Of a DNA stretch of 64,000 nt, positions 50,468 to 58,833 are shown piece after piece. The notes beneath the pieces are model-generated. The model did no database searches and was not told the DNA's origin. It saw only the letters and a list, made by a program, of their open reading frames with translations. The translations under genes and the position numbers were made by a program. Origin of the DNA: Nocardia sp. NBC_00565 (GTDB taxonomy: Bacteria > Actinomycetota > Actinomycetes > Mycobacteriales > Mycobacteriaceae); the NCBI RefSeq assembly GCF_036345915.1, contig NZ_CP107785.1, positions 310,001-374,000 on the forward strand, written 5' to 3'. Positions within the stretch are counted from its first letter, which is position 1, and every line of letters begins with the position of its first letter.

Positions 50468-53400
50468 CGGCGGATGACGCAATCGCAGTGGTGGGTATGG
50501 CCGGTCGGTTCCCCGGCGCCTCCGACGTGGCCGAGTTCTGGCGAAACCTGGTGGCGGGCAAGGAGTCTTTGATCCGCACGGCAAACGGCGCACCGGGTTC
50601 GGGCGCTTACGGCGTGCTGGCCGACGTCGACCTGTTCGACGCCGAGTTCTTCCGGTTCGCGCCCGCCGAGGCCGAACTCCTCGATCCGCAGCACCGGCTG
50701 TTCCTCGAATGCGCATGGCATGCCTTGGAGAACGCCTCCTGCCCGCCGGACCGTTATGGCGCGCAGACCGGAGTGTTCGCCTCCGCCAGCCCGAGTACGT
50801 ATCTGCTGCGGACCCTGCTCGCCCGATTCCAGCACGCGAATCCCGCCGAGCAGCACCGTATCCTGCTGGCCACCGACAAGGACTACCTCGCTACCCGCAC
50901 CTCCTACAAGCTCGACCTGCGGGGCCCTAGTATCGGCGTGCAGACGGCATGTTCGTCGTCGCTGGTCGCGGTGCACCTCGCGGCCCGCGCGCTGGCCGCG
51001 GGCGACTGCGGGGTTGCGGTGGTGGGCGGCGCCACCGTATTCCTTCCACAAGCGACCCTGCAGGAGCACGTGGACGGTGCCATCATCTCCGCAGATGGGC
51101 ACTGCCGCCCGTTCGACGCCGCCGCCACTGGCGCGGTCGGGGGCAATGGGGTGGCCGCAGTGGTGCTGCGCCGCGTCGCCGACGCCGTCCGCGACGGCAA
51201 TCCGATTCGCGCGGTGATCCTCGGTTCCGCGGTCGAGAACGATGGACGGCGCAAGGTCGGCTACGCCGCGCCCGGCTGGGAAGGCCAAGTGCGGACCGTA
51301 TCCCGCGCGCTCGAGCGCGCGAGTGTCGCGAGTACCGACATCAGATATGTCGAGGCCCACGGCACCGGCACGCCGATCGGCGATCCGCTGGAGGTATCGG
51401 CGCTGGCCGAGGCGTTCGGGCGACGCCGCGGCGGTGCGGCGGCACCCGGGGACTGCCTGCTCGGTTCCGTCAAGTCGAATATCGGACATCTGGACGCCAC
51501 CGCAGGCGTGACCGGCCTCATCAAGGCGGTGCTCGCGCTGGAGCACGGAATCATTCCGGGCACAGTGCATTTCCGGGAGCCGAACCCGAACTTCGAGTGG
51601 GATCGGTCCCCGTTCGCTGTCAACGCGTCGGCGGTGGAGTGGCCGCAATCGCGCGCGGACCGCCGCTGCGGCGTGAGCAGTCTCGGTATCGGCGGCACCA
51701 ATGCCCATGTCGTGCTGGCAGGTTGGGCCGAAGTCGCTCGTCCGCCCGCCGGACGTTCGTGTCATGTGGTGACGTTCTCGGCGCACTCCGATGCCGCCCT
51801 GGCAGCCCGGACCCGAGACCTGCGCACGCACCTCGAGGCCAACCCCGACGCCGATCCGGCCGACCTCGCTCGCACCACCCAAGTCGGCCGCAGCGCACTG
51901 CCGCACCGTCGTTTCGTGATCGCGCGCAACCGCTCCGAGCTGATGGCGGCGCTCGCCGACACAGCGGCAGTCGGCACGCCCGCGGCGCCGAAGGCAAAGG
52001 TAGCGTTCCTCTTCCCCGGCCACGGCGGACAGTACCCGAATGTAGGCGCGCGGCTGTGGCCCGACTTCGAGGTTTTCCGTAACGCGCACCGGGAGTGTCT
52101 GGACCTGCTGGACGCCGCTTCCGATCGATCACTGAAAACACTGCTTTCCGAACCGGATCGCGCGGACGACACACTGGTCGCACAACCCGCGCTCTTCGCG
52201 GTCGAATACGCGCTCGCCCGCACCTGGCTGCACCTCGGTGTGCGGCCGACGAGCATGATCGGCCACAGCCTCGGCGAATATGTAGCGGCGGTGATCGCGG
52301 GCGTGATGACCGCCGAGGACGCGGCACGGCTGGTGGTGGCCCGTGCGGAGCTCATGCAGAAACTCGCGCCGGGGGCTATGCTCGCCGCCGCCATCAGCGA
52401 GGAGGATGCCGCTCGATTCGTTGCCGCGGGGGCGGATGTGGCGGCCGTCAACGCCGCGAAGTCATGCGTGCTTTCGGGACCCGTCGAGGTCCTCGAGGCG
52501 GTCGCCGAGGACCTGACCGGCGCGGGCATCCCCTTCCGACGCCTGGCGGTGTCGCGGGCCTTCCACAGTCGGATGACCGACACCTGTCTCGACGGCCTGA
52601 AGGAGCAGTTCGCCCGAATCCCCCTGCACCCACCGAACATTCCCTTCGCGTCCAATGTCACCGGCACCTGGATCACCGACGAGCAGGCGACGAGTCCGGA
52701 CTACTGGGTCGAACAAACGCGGCGCACAGTGCGGTTCGCCGAGGGTTTGGCCAGCGTATTCGCGTCGGGTCCGAACGTGGTGGTGGAGTTGGGGCCCGGC
52801 CGTGCACTGAGCAGGCTGGCACAGCGCGATCCGGCGCGCCCGGATGGCCTTCGGGTCCTCGCGGCCCTGCCCGCGCCCCGCGACGAGGAGTCCGAATCCG
52901 AGTGCCTGTCGCGGGCGTTGGCGGCGGCATGGACCGCGGGCACTCCGGTCGACTGGGCGGCGCTATGGGAGCACGAAGAGCCGTCGACTGCTGTCGACTT
53001 GCCTGCCTACCCGTTCCAGCGCACCCGCCATTGGCCGTCCGACACACCCCCGGAATCCCGCGCCGCACCGGCCGCTGTGGCCGCGCAACCAGAGACAGGC
53101 CCGGACCGGTCCCGCTCGGAAACCGGGGGCCTGCTCGCGGCAGTTCGCTCCACTTACACGGACGTGATCGGACGTCCGCTCGACGATGTCGCGAACTTCT
53201 TCGACGCGGGCGGAGATTCGTTGGTGGCAGTGCAGGCGGTATTGGCGTTGCGCGCCGAGCTCGGCCAGGAGCTGTCGTTGCGCGAATTCGTCGACAACCC
53301 CAGTATCGAGCAACTGACCGCCCTGCTGGCCGACCGTAAAACCGCCGACCCCACGCTCCGAACAGCCATAACGGAACCTTCCCCGGACACCGCCGTCCTG

Positions 53401-54531
53401 TCGGCCCAGACCTGCCCGGCGACACCGACGGTGTCCACGTGTAGCAGTACCACTCCCGCGCCCGGCCCGCGGTCGGGTCCGGGGTTCAGCGTGTTCTTCT
53501 TCTCCGCCGACTCCGTCGAGGGCGACCGCTACGGGCTGATCCTCGACTGCGCGCAGCGCGCCGACGAACTCGGCTACACCGCGATCTGGACGCCGGAACG
53601 CCACTTCCACCAATTCGGCGACCTGTTTCCCAACCCTTCGGTGCTGGCAGCGGGAATCGCGACCCGTACCAGCAGGATCCAGCTGCGCGCGGGCAGTGTC
53701 GTTGCACCGCTGCATCATCCGGCACGCGTCGCCGAGGAGTGGGCGATCGTGGACAACCTCTCGGGCGGCCGGGTCGGACTCGGGTTCGCGCCGGGATTCC
53801 TGCCGCTCGACTTCGTCTTCAGCCAGGCCTCCTACCAGCGCAAGCAGCAGGTCATGCTGGACCGTATCGAAAAAGTGCGCAAGCTGTGGCGCGGCGAATC
53901 GATCGATGACGTCAACGGTTTGGGTGAACGGGTGCGCCTGCGCACCTTCCCCCGGCCGGTACAGCCCGAACTACCGGTGTGGCTTACCGCGGCAACCAAT
54001 CCGGCGACCTTCGCCGCGGCGGGACGGTCGGGCTACAACGTGCTCACTGCGCTGATCAACCTGGACGTGACCGAACTGGAAGAGCGGATCGTCGCCTATC
54101 GGGCCGGACGCACGGAGGCCGGCCTCGACCCGGCCGCCGGCGTTGTTTCCGTCATGGTGCACGCGTACCTGGGCGCGGGTGACGACGACGCGGTACGGGC
54201 GGTGGTGGAGCAGCCCTTCCGCGAATACCTCTGGGCGAACTCCGAAATCATCAAGTCCGCGGCCAAGGCGGTGCTCGGCGATCTCGACCTGGACCAGCTC
54301 ACGCCCGCCGACCGGGAGACCCTGATGGACTTCGCTTTCGCGCGGTACTGGGGATCGAGCGCGCTGCTCGGCGGCGCGGACACCTTCCGGTCCCGGGCAC
54401 AGCGACTGGCGGACATGGGTGTCGACGAGATCGCCTGCCTGGTGGACTTCGGCCTCGGCCGTGACACCGTAGTGGCAAGCTTGGAACGCATCGCCGAAAC
54501 GATGGCGCTGCAGGCCGTGCCCCGGGTATGA
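50464..54531 (+). CDS. PKS module KS-AT-ACP fused to a luciferase-like monooxygenase
   Basis: The 1355-residue protein starts at the ATG at 50464. The KS (about 1-420) has Cys163 in T-A-C-S-S-S and histidines in E-A-H-G-T-G-T and S-N-I-G-H-L. The AT (about 510-820) has Ser602 in G-H-S-L-G-E-Y and S-R-A-F-H-S, the malonyl-CoA pattern. The ACP (about 885-955) has Ser919. After a Pro/Thr-rich linker a luciferase-like monooxygenase domain follows (about 1005-1350; W-T-P-E-R-H-F-H and V-A-E-E-W-A-I-V-D-N-L-S-G-G-R). There is no KR, DH or ER, so a beta-keto product is expected. The LLM domain may oxidise the ACP-bound intermediate. Confidence 0.92.
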   Translation: MTADDAIAVVGMAGRFPGASDVAEFWRNLVAGKESLIRTANGAPGSGAYGVLADVDLFDAEFFRFAPAEAELLDPQHRLFLECAWHALENASCPPDRYGAQTGVFASASPSTYLLRTLLARFQHANPAEQHRILLATDKDYLATRTSYKLDLRGPSIGVQTACSSSLVAVHLAARALAAGDCGVAVVGGATVFLPQATLQEHVDGAIISADGHCRPFDAAATGAVGGNGVAAVVLRRVADAVRDGNPIRAVILGSAVENDGRRKVGYAAPGWEGQVRTVSRALERASVASTDIRYVEAHGTGTPIGDPLEVSALAEAFGRRRGGAAAPGDCLLGSVKSNIGHLDATAGVTGLIKAVLALEHGIIPGTVHFREPNPNFEWDRSPFAVNASAVEWPQSRADRRCGVSSLGIGGTNAHVVLAGWAEVARPPAGRSCHVVTFSAHSDAALAARTRDLRTHLEANPDADPADLARTTQVGRSALPHRRFVIARNRSELMAALADTAAVGTPAAPKAKVAFLFPGHGGQYPNVGARLWPDFEVFRNAHRECLDLLDAASDRSLKTLLSEPDRADDTLVAQPALFAVEYALARTWLHLGVRPTSMIGHSLGEYVAAVIAGVMTAEDAARLVVARAELMQKLAPGAMLAAAISEEDAARFVAAGADVAAVNAAKSCVLSGPVEVLEAVAEDLTGAGIPFRRLAVSRAFHSRMTDTCLDGLKEQFARIPLHPPNIPFASNVTGTWITDEQATSPDYWVEQTRRTVRFAEGLASVFASGPNVVVELGPGRALSRLAQRDPARPDGLRVLAALPAPRDEESESECLSRALAAAWTAGTPVDWAALWEHEEPSTAVDLPAYPFQRTRHWPSDTPPESRAAPAAVAAQPETGPDRSRSETGGLLAAVRSTYTDVIGRPLDDVANFFDAGGDSLVAVQAVLALRAELGQELSLREFVDNPSIEQLTALLADRKTADPTLRTAITEPSPDTAVLSAQTCPATPTVSTCSSTTPAPGPRSGPGFSVFFFSADSVEGDRYGLILDCAQRADELGYTAIWTPERHFHQFGDLFPNPSVLAAGIATRTSRIQLRAGSVVAPLHHPARVAEEWAIVDNLSGGRVGLGFAPGFLPLDFVFSQASYQRKQQVMLDRIEKVRKLWRGESIDDVNGLGERVRLRTFPRPVQPELPVWLTAATNPATFAAAGRSGYNVLTALINLDVTELEERIVAYRAGRTEAGLDPAAGVVSVMVHAYLGAGDDDAVRAVVEQPFREYLWANSEIIKSAAKAVLGDLDLDQLTPADRETLMDFAFARYWGSSALLGGADTFRSRAQRLADMGVDEIACLVDFGLGRDTVVASLERIAETMALQAVPRV

Positions 54532-55775
54532 CAACGCGCCCACCTGCGCGCGCATGGCCGGGCCACGTCCGGCTTTTTCTCGGCGGTCAGGCGGTATCGC
54601 TGCTCGGCGACGGGCTCGCGTTGTTGGTGGTGCCGTTGTTGGCCCTCGAAATGAGCAGCAGCCCAGTGGTTTCCGGAATATCGGCGGCCACGGTAACCAT
54701 CGGCTACCTCTGTGTCGGTGTGCCCGCCGGTGTCGTCGTCGACCGGTTCGGTCCGTGGCGGGTGCTCGTCGCCACGGACACGCTGCGTGCCTGCCTGTTC
54801 GCCGCGCTCTACGCGCTGGCCGTAGCCGATCTCCTGACCGTGCCGCTGCTGCTCGCGCTGGGTGTGCTGGCGGGCGCGAGTCATGTCTTCTTCGAGACCG
54901 CGGTCACGGTGACGGTGAAGGATCTGTGCGCCGATCGCGATCTGCTCCGGGCCAACTCGGTGCTCGAAGTGAGCAATCAGCTCGCGCTGGTACTCGGGCC
55001 GGTCACCGTCGGCGCGCTGGCCGCAACGGTCGGTCTGGACGCCGCGTTGCTCGCCAACGCCATTACCTTCCTGGTGTCGCTGGCAAGCGTGCTCGCCGTG
55101 TGGTCGCTGCGGGCTCCGGTGCCGCCGCTGGTGTCGCCGTTGCGAATCCGCTACATCTGGCGGGAATTCCGGGACGGGTTGCGGTACCTGCTGTCGATCC
55201 GGATTCTCGTTGTGTTGACCGCCCTGCAAATGGTGGTGAATTTCGGTCTGGCCGTGGAGAAGCTGCTCTTCTTCTACGCCAAGGACACGATTGGCCTGGC
55301 CACCTCGCTGGTGAGTGTGGTGGTGGCCGCCGGTGGCGTGGGCGGGCTTGTCGGCGCGCTGACGGCGCCCTGGCTCGGATCTCGGCTCGGACATATCCTG
55401 GTGTTCACCGGCGGCGTGCTGCTCTCCGGAATCGCCACGGCCGCAATGAGTCTGGCGCACACCTGGCCTGTCCTGGCGGCGGCGAACGCGGTCTACCTCT
55501 GGGCGCTGGTCAGCGCAAGCCTGGTGAATCGCACCCAGCGGCAACTGATGGTGCGTGACGATATGCTCGGTCGGGTGACCAGCACCGTGAAGCTGCTGTT
55601 CCTGGCGGTGGATCCGCTGGGTGTAGTAGTCGCGGCAAGTCTCACGCTCGCGCTCGGCGGCGATCCCAGGTTCGTATTTCTCGGCGCGGGGACGCTTGTG
55701 GCGGGCGCGGCGATCGCGGCGTGGTATTCCGGATTGCGGGGCTATCGCCGCGCCGCGATGAGCAATCTGCGGTAG
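54528..55775 (+). CDS. MFS transporter
   Basis: The 415-residue protein has about 11-12 hydrophobic helices and the MFS start G-Q-A-V-S-L-L-G-D-G-L, with the loop motif G-V-V-V-D-R-F-G-P-W-R-V. It resembles the MFS_3/enterobactin-exporter type found in siderophore and peptide clusters. It overlaps the PKS stop by 4 bp and is probably the exporter for the product. Its 3' end overlaps the convergent methyltransferase gene by 34 bp. Confidence 0.88.
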   Translation: MTTRPPARAWPGHVRLFLGGQAVSLLGDGLALLVVPLLALEMSSSPVVSGISAATVTIGYLCVGVPAGVVVDRFGPWRVLVATDTLRACLFAALYALAVADLLTVPLLLALGVLAGASHVFFETAVTVTVKDLCADRDLLRANSVLEVSNQLALVLGPVTVGALAATVGLDAALLANAITFLVSLASVLAVWSLRAPVPPLVSPLRIRYIWREFRDGLRYLLSIRILVVLTALQMVVNFGLAVEKLLFFYAKDTIGLATSLVSVVVAAGGVGGLVGALTAPWLGSRLGHILVFTGGVLLSGIATAAMSLAHTWPVLAAANAVYLWALVSASLVNRTQRQLMVRDDMLGRVTSTVKLLFLAVDPLGVVVAASLTLALGGDPRFVFLGAGTLVAGAAIAAWYSGLRGYRRAAMSNLR

Positions 55776-56530
55776 TCGCGCAACGTCGGCGTCATGGTCT
55801 GTGCCTCCGAAACCAATACTCGCGCGGCCTCGGCGCCCAGCTCCGCGACCAAAGCCGGTTCGGCGTCGATGATCCGGTCGTACACCGCGGTCTGCCGCTC
55901 GTACCAGCCCGCAGGTTCCCGACAGGTGAGCACTTCCCATCCCGCCGCCGTCAGCAGCGTCGCATAGGACAGATAGCTCGGCTCCCACGTCGACAAGACC
56001 CAGCGCGCCCCCGGCTCGAGCAGCCGCGCGACTTCCCGCATGGCCGCGGCTTTGTCGAGCACCATCCACAGTGAATCGATGCTCACGGCGCCCTGGAACG
56101 AGCCCGCGGGCAGCCCGGTGTCGAGGAAATCCCCGACGACGAATGTCGCCGCCCCGCCCGGATACAGTGTCGGAGCCCGCTTTTGCGCCGCGGCAACGGC
56201 TTCCGGGAGCAAATCCACGCCGACCAGATCGACCCCGGCGTGCCGGGCGATCCACAGACCCGGCCCGCCGCGCCCACACCCCACGTCGACGATGCGATCG
56301 CCCGGGCCCACGTCCAGCCAGCGCCGTAACGACCCCAGCTCGCCGGCGGAACTGAAGCCCAGCGGTTCCAGCCCGTCCGGGAGGTCCGCGCCGTAGCACT
56401 CCTGCCAGATCGCCGTGAGCGTCGGGCTCCAGTCTCCCGCGGCGTACACCGGCCGGTACCGGGCCTCGTCCGCCAGCGGCGCCTGCTCGTCCGTACGGAT
56501 GGGCTTCGAGGCCGCGGATTCCGTGGTCAC
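55742..56530 (-). CDS. Class I SAM-dependent methyltransferase
   Basis: The 262-residue protein has the SAM loop I-V-D-V-G-C-G-R-G-G-P-G, the acidic end of strand 2 in V-G-V-D-L-L, and V-G-D-F-L-D-T-G-L-P for strand 4. It resembles small-molecule methyltransferases of the UbiE/coq5-like type. The GTG at 56530 overlaps the stop of the preceding gene by 4 bp, so the two are coupled. It may N-, C- or O-methylate a building block or the product. The stretch upstream in frame is not conserved-looking. Confidence 0.87.
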   Translation of the reverse strand: MTTESAASKPIRTDEQAPLADEARYRPVYAAGDWSPTLTAIWQECYGADLPDGLEPLGFSSAGELGSLRRWLDVGPGDRIVDVGCGRGGPGLWIARHAGVDLVGVDLLPEAVAAAQKRAPTLYPGGAATFVVGDFLDTGLPAGSFQGAVSIDSLWMVLDKAAAMREVARLLEPGARWVLSTWEPSYLSYATLLTAAGWEVLTCREPAGWYERQTAVYDRIIDAEPALVAELGAEAARVLVSEAQTMTPTLRDYRRLLIAARR

Positions 56531-57906
56531 AGTGCCGCCTTTGTCAACGGCGCCTCGAGATCGGCGACCGCACGCACCCGCGTGGTACACGCTTGCGACA
56601 GCGGCACATAGTCGTCGGTGGAGTAGCTGCCCGAGCCGTGCACCACCACCTCGGCACCCGCGGGCACCAAACCGCGCTCGACGGCGTTCATTACGCCGGT
56701 CAAAGCCATCACCAGCGACCATTCCCGCAGCGCGGCGGCGTCGGCGGGCAGCGCGATGTCCACCGCGGCCAAGCGGGCACGTAGCTCGTCGTACCGGGCC
56801 AGGCATTCGCGCCGCGACACCACGATGCCGTCGCCACCGTGCCGTTCGATGATCGCGTTCATGGTCGGCGACGTGGCCGGTTGGCGAGTGTAGAAGGTGC
56901 TGTCCAAATCCTCGGCGAGGCTGTCGGTGACCGCCGGGAAGTGGGGATCATCGTGTTGCGCGAACACGTCCGCGGATTCGTCCCGAACGTAGTGCGGCGC
57001 GATCTCGCCGCCTGACCTCGCACGAAGCAGGCTCGTCACCATATCGGGCGTGCGCAAGTGCTGCACGAGCAGGAATTGCGGATGCTCCGGGTCGGTCTCG
57101 GGGTGGCGCACCCGCCTGCCGAGGTGGTAGCCGAGCAGACCGAACGCACTCGATACGGCATGCGCGTGTAGTCGGCCCTGCGGCGGCGCCGCACCCGACA
57201 CGTCCGCTTCGAAGAAGGCCCGCGCCGTATCGGCGACGATGTAATTGGCCAAGTCCATCGTGTACCAGAGTCGGACTCCCCGGTCCCGCTCGAAGGAGTC
57301 CGTGGCCGCGCGCACGAACTCGGCGGCCAATGCCTTGACGCCGTCCGACCGCTCACCGTCGTAGAGCAGGATCGGGTTGCGCCGCAACAACTCCGAGTCC
57401 TCGGACAGTTCGGAAGTCCACAACTTGGGCAGCGACCCCGCGGGCACGACCACAGCGATGCTCAGCTCCGCGGCCGACACCAGACCGAGTCGGATCGCGC
57501 GCAGCACAGCATCGCGCAATGCAGTGCCCTTGTTCGCTGATGTCGGCGTCACGATCATTACCCGCTCGCCGGTCCGCTGGATATGGGCCACAGCCCTGGC
57601 CACGATGAGCACCGAGGCGAACGTCTTCGTGGTCCGGGTGGACGCAGTGCAACGCAAGTCCAGCAGCCGCAGCTCCCGGCCCGCGTGCGAACCCAGCCCG
57701 ACCATCCGCATTCGAGCGATCCCCAGCAACTGCGCCAGTGGCTCGGTCAGCTCGGGAAGCTCCGAATCCATGGGCAAACCCGGCGTATTCGGAGTTCCGT
57801 TCTCGGACCGGTAGAGCCGGGCCGCGGTGCGCAGGTCCGCGTAATAGCGGACCAGCACACTGTCACCGTCGACATCCACCGGAAGTGCGATCCGTGCGTT
57901 CACCAT
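56527..57906 (-). CDS. Possible PLP fold type II-like biosynthetic protein (DUF6002-like)
   Basis: The 459-residue protein has R-T-T-K-T-F-A-S-V (a possible PLP lysine) and P-T-S-A-N-K-G-T-A-L, recalling the phosphate-binding turn of threonine synthase-like enzymes. It ends with V-V-V-H-G-S-G-S-Y-S. I believe it belongs to an uncharacterised actinobacterial family annotated DUF6002, but this is from memory of pattern and not proven. It is first in an operon with the methyltransferase. It could supply an unusual amino-acid precursor. Confidence 0.55.
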   Translation of the reverse strand: MVNARIALPVDVDGDSVLVRYYADLRTAARLYRSENGTPNTPGLPMDSELPELTEPLAQLLGIARMRMVGLGSHAGRELRLLDLRCTASTRTTKTFASVLIVARAVAHIQRTGERVMIVTPTSANKGTALRDAVLRAIRLGLVSAAELSIAVVVPAGSLPKLWTSELSEDSELLRRNPILLYDGERSDGVKALAAEFVRAATDSFERDRGVRLWYTMDLANYIVADTARAFFEADVSGAAPPQGRLHAHAVSSAFGLLGYHLGRRVRHPETDPEHPQFLLVQHLRTPDMVTSLLRARSGGEIAPHYVRDESADVFAQHDDPHFPAVTDSLAEDLDSTFYTRQPATSPTMNAIIERHGGDGIVVSRRECLARYDELRARLAAVDIALPADAAALREWSLVMALTGVMNAVERGLVPAGAEVVVHGSGSYSTDDYVPLSQACTTRVRAVADLEAPLTKAAL

Positions 57907-58035
57907 CGGTTCTCCAATGCGGGCGACAACACTGTAATTCCTTCTCCAGGAAGGATATCGACGCCAGTCGCCACCACGCCGCGCGAGTTCCCTGCAGTGG
58001 AAAACTCAAAAGGCATTGCGCTGCAATCTAGTTGG

Positions 58036-58833
58036 TCACCGCGCGGGTAACGCTGCCTGTGCTGCCGCGAGCACCGCGTGACGCAGTCCCTGAGCTTCTG
58101 CCGCCGCCAGGCCTCGTTCGGTCGGCCCTCCGGGCGAGGCCACCGCTCGACGCAGCGCGAGTGTGTCGTGCTCGAAGTCGGCCAAGAGGGCGGCTGTACC
58201 GCGCAGCGTCTCGGTCGCCAGCGATATCGCCAGATGCGCCGGGAGTCCGGCGTGGATGGCGGCATCCGCTTGTGCCTGCGCGAACATCGCGACCAGTGCG
58301 GGACCCACACCGGCCAGTGGAATCAGTGCTTCCACTTGATGTTCCGGGATTCGGATAACCGTGCCCACGCTGGCGAACAGTTCCGCCACGGCCGACTCCA
58401 CCTCCGCGTCCACGCACTGGCCGGTCGGCAGCGACACGATCCCCGCGCGGACCCGGACCGGGAGATTGACCGTCACTCGCACCACCCTTGACCGGCGGTA
58501 GACCGCCTTCAACTGTGCGGATGACACACCGGACAGCACCGAGACCACCACGGCCCGCGTCCCATCGAGTTCCTGACCCACCGCGGCCAGCTGTCCCGGC
58601 TTGTGACACAACACGATCACGTCCGCGCGCGCGGCGAGTTCGGCATTGGTCGCCACGGCGACACCGCCGGTATCCGCGGCCAGCTCGGCCGCGCGTCCCG
58701 AGCCGCTGTCGGTGCACAGGATCGGAGTTGCCCACCCGGTTGCCAAGGCGCGTGCCATATTTCCCGCGCCGACTATGCCGATCGTTGCGAAGGTCCGCGC
58801 ACCGCCGGGGGCGGCGTTCTGGTTGTCGGTCAT
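58036..58833 (-). CDS. Pyrroline-5-carboxylate reductase-like enzyme
   Basis: The 265-residue protein has the N-terminal Rossmann motif I-G-I-V-G-A-G-N-M-A-R-A-L, V-I-V-L-C-H-K-P-G-Q-L in the middle, and the P5CR signature region A-S-P-G-G-P-T-E-R-G-L near residue 240. P5CR reduces P5C to proline with NAD(P)H. Its position inside the cluster, overlapping the A-T-C gene by 4 bp, suggests reduction of a cyclic imine in the pathway, not housekeeping proline synthesis. Specificity is inferred from context only. Confidence 0.86.
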   Translation of the reverse strand: MTDNQNAAPGGARTFATIGIVGAGNMARALATGWATPILCTDSGSGRAAELAADTGGVAVATNAELAARADVIVLCHKPGQLAAVGQELDGTRAVVVSVLSGVSSAQLKAVYRRSRVVRVTVNLPVRVRAGIVSLPTGQCVDAEVESAVAELFASVGTVIRIPEHQVEALIPLAGVGPALVAMFAQAQADAAIHAGLPAHLAISLATETLRGTAALLADFEHDTLALRRAVASPGGPTERGLAAAEAQGLRHAVLAAAQAALPAR

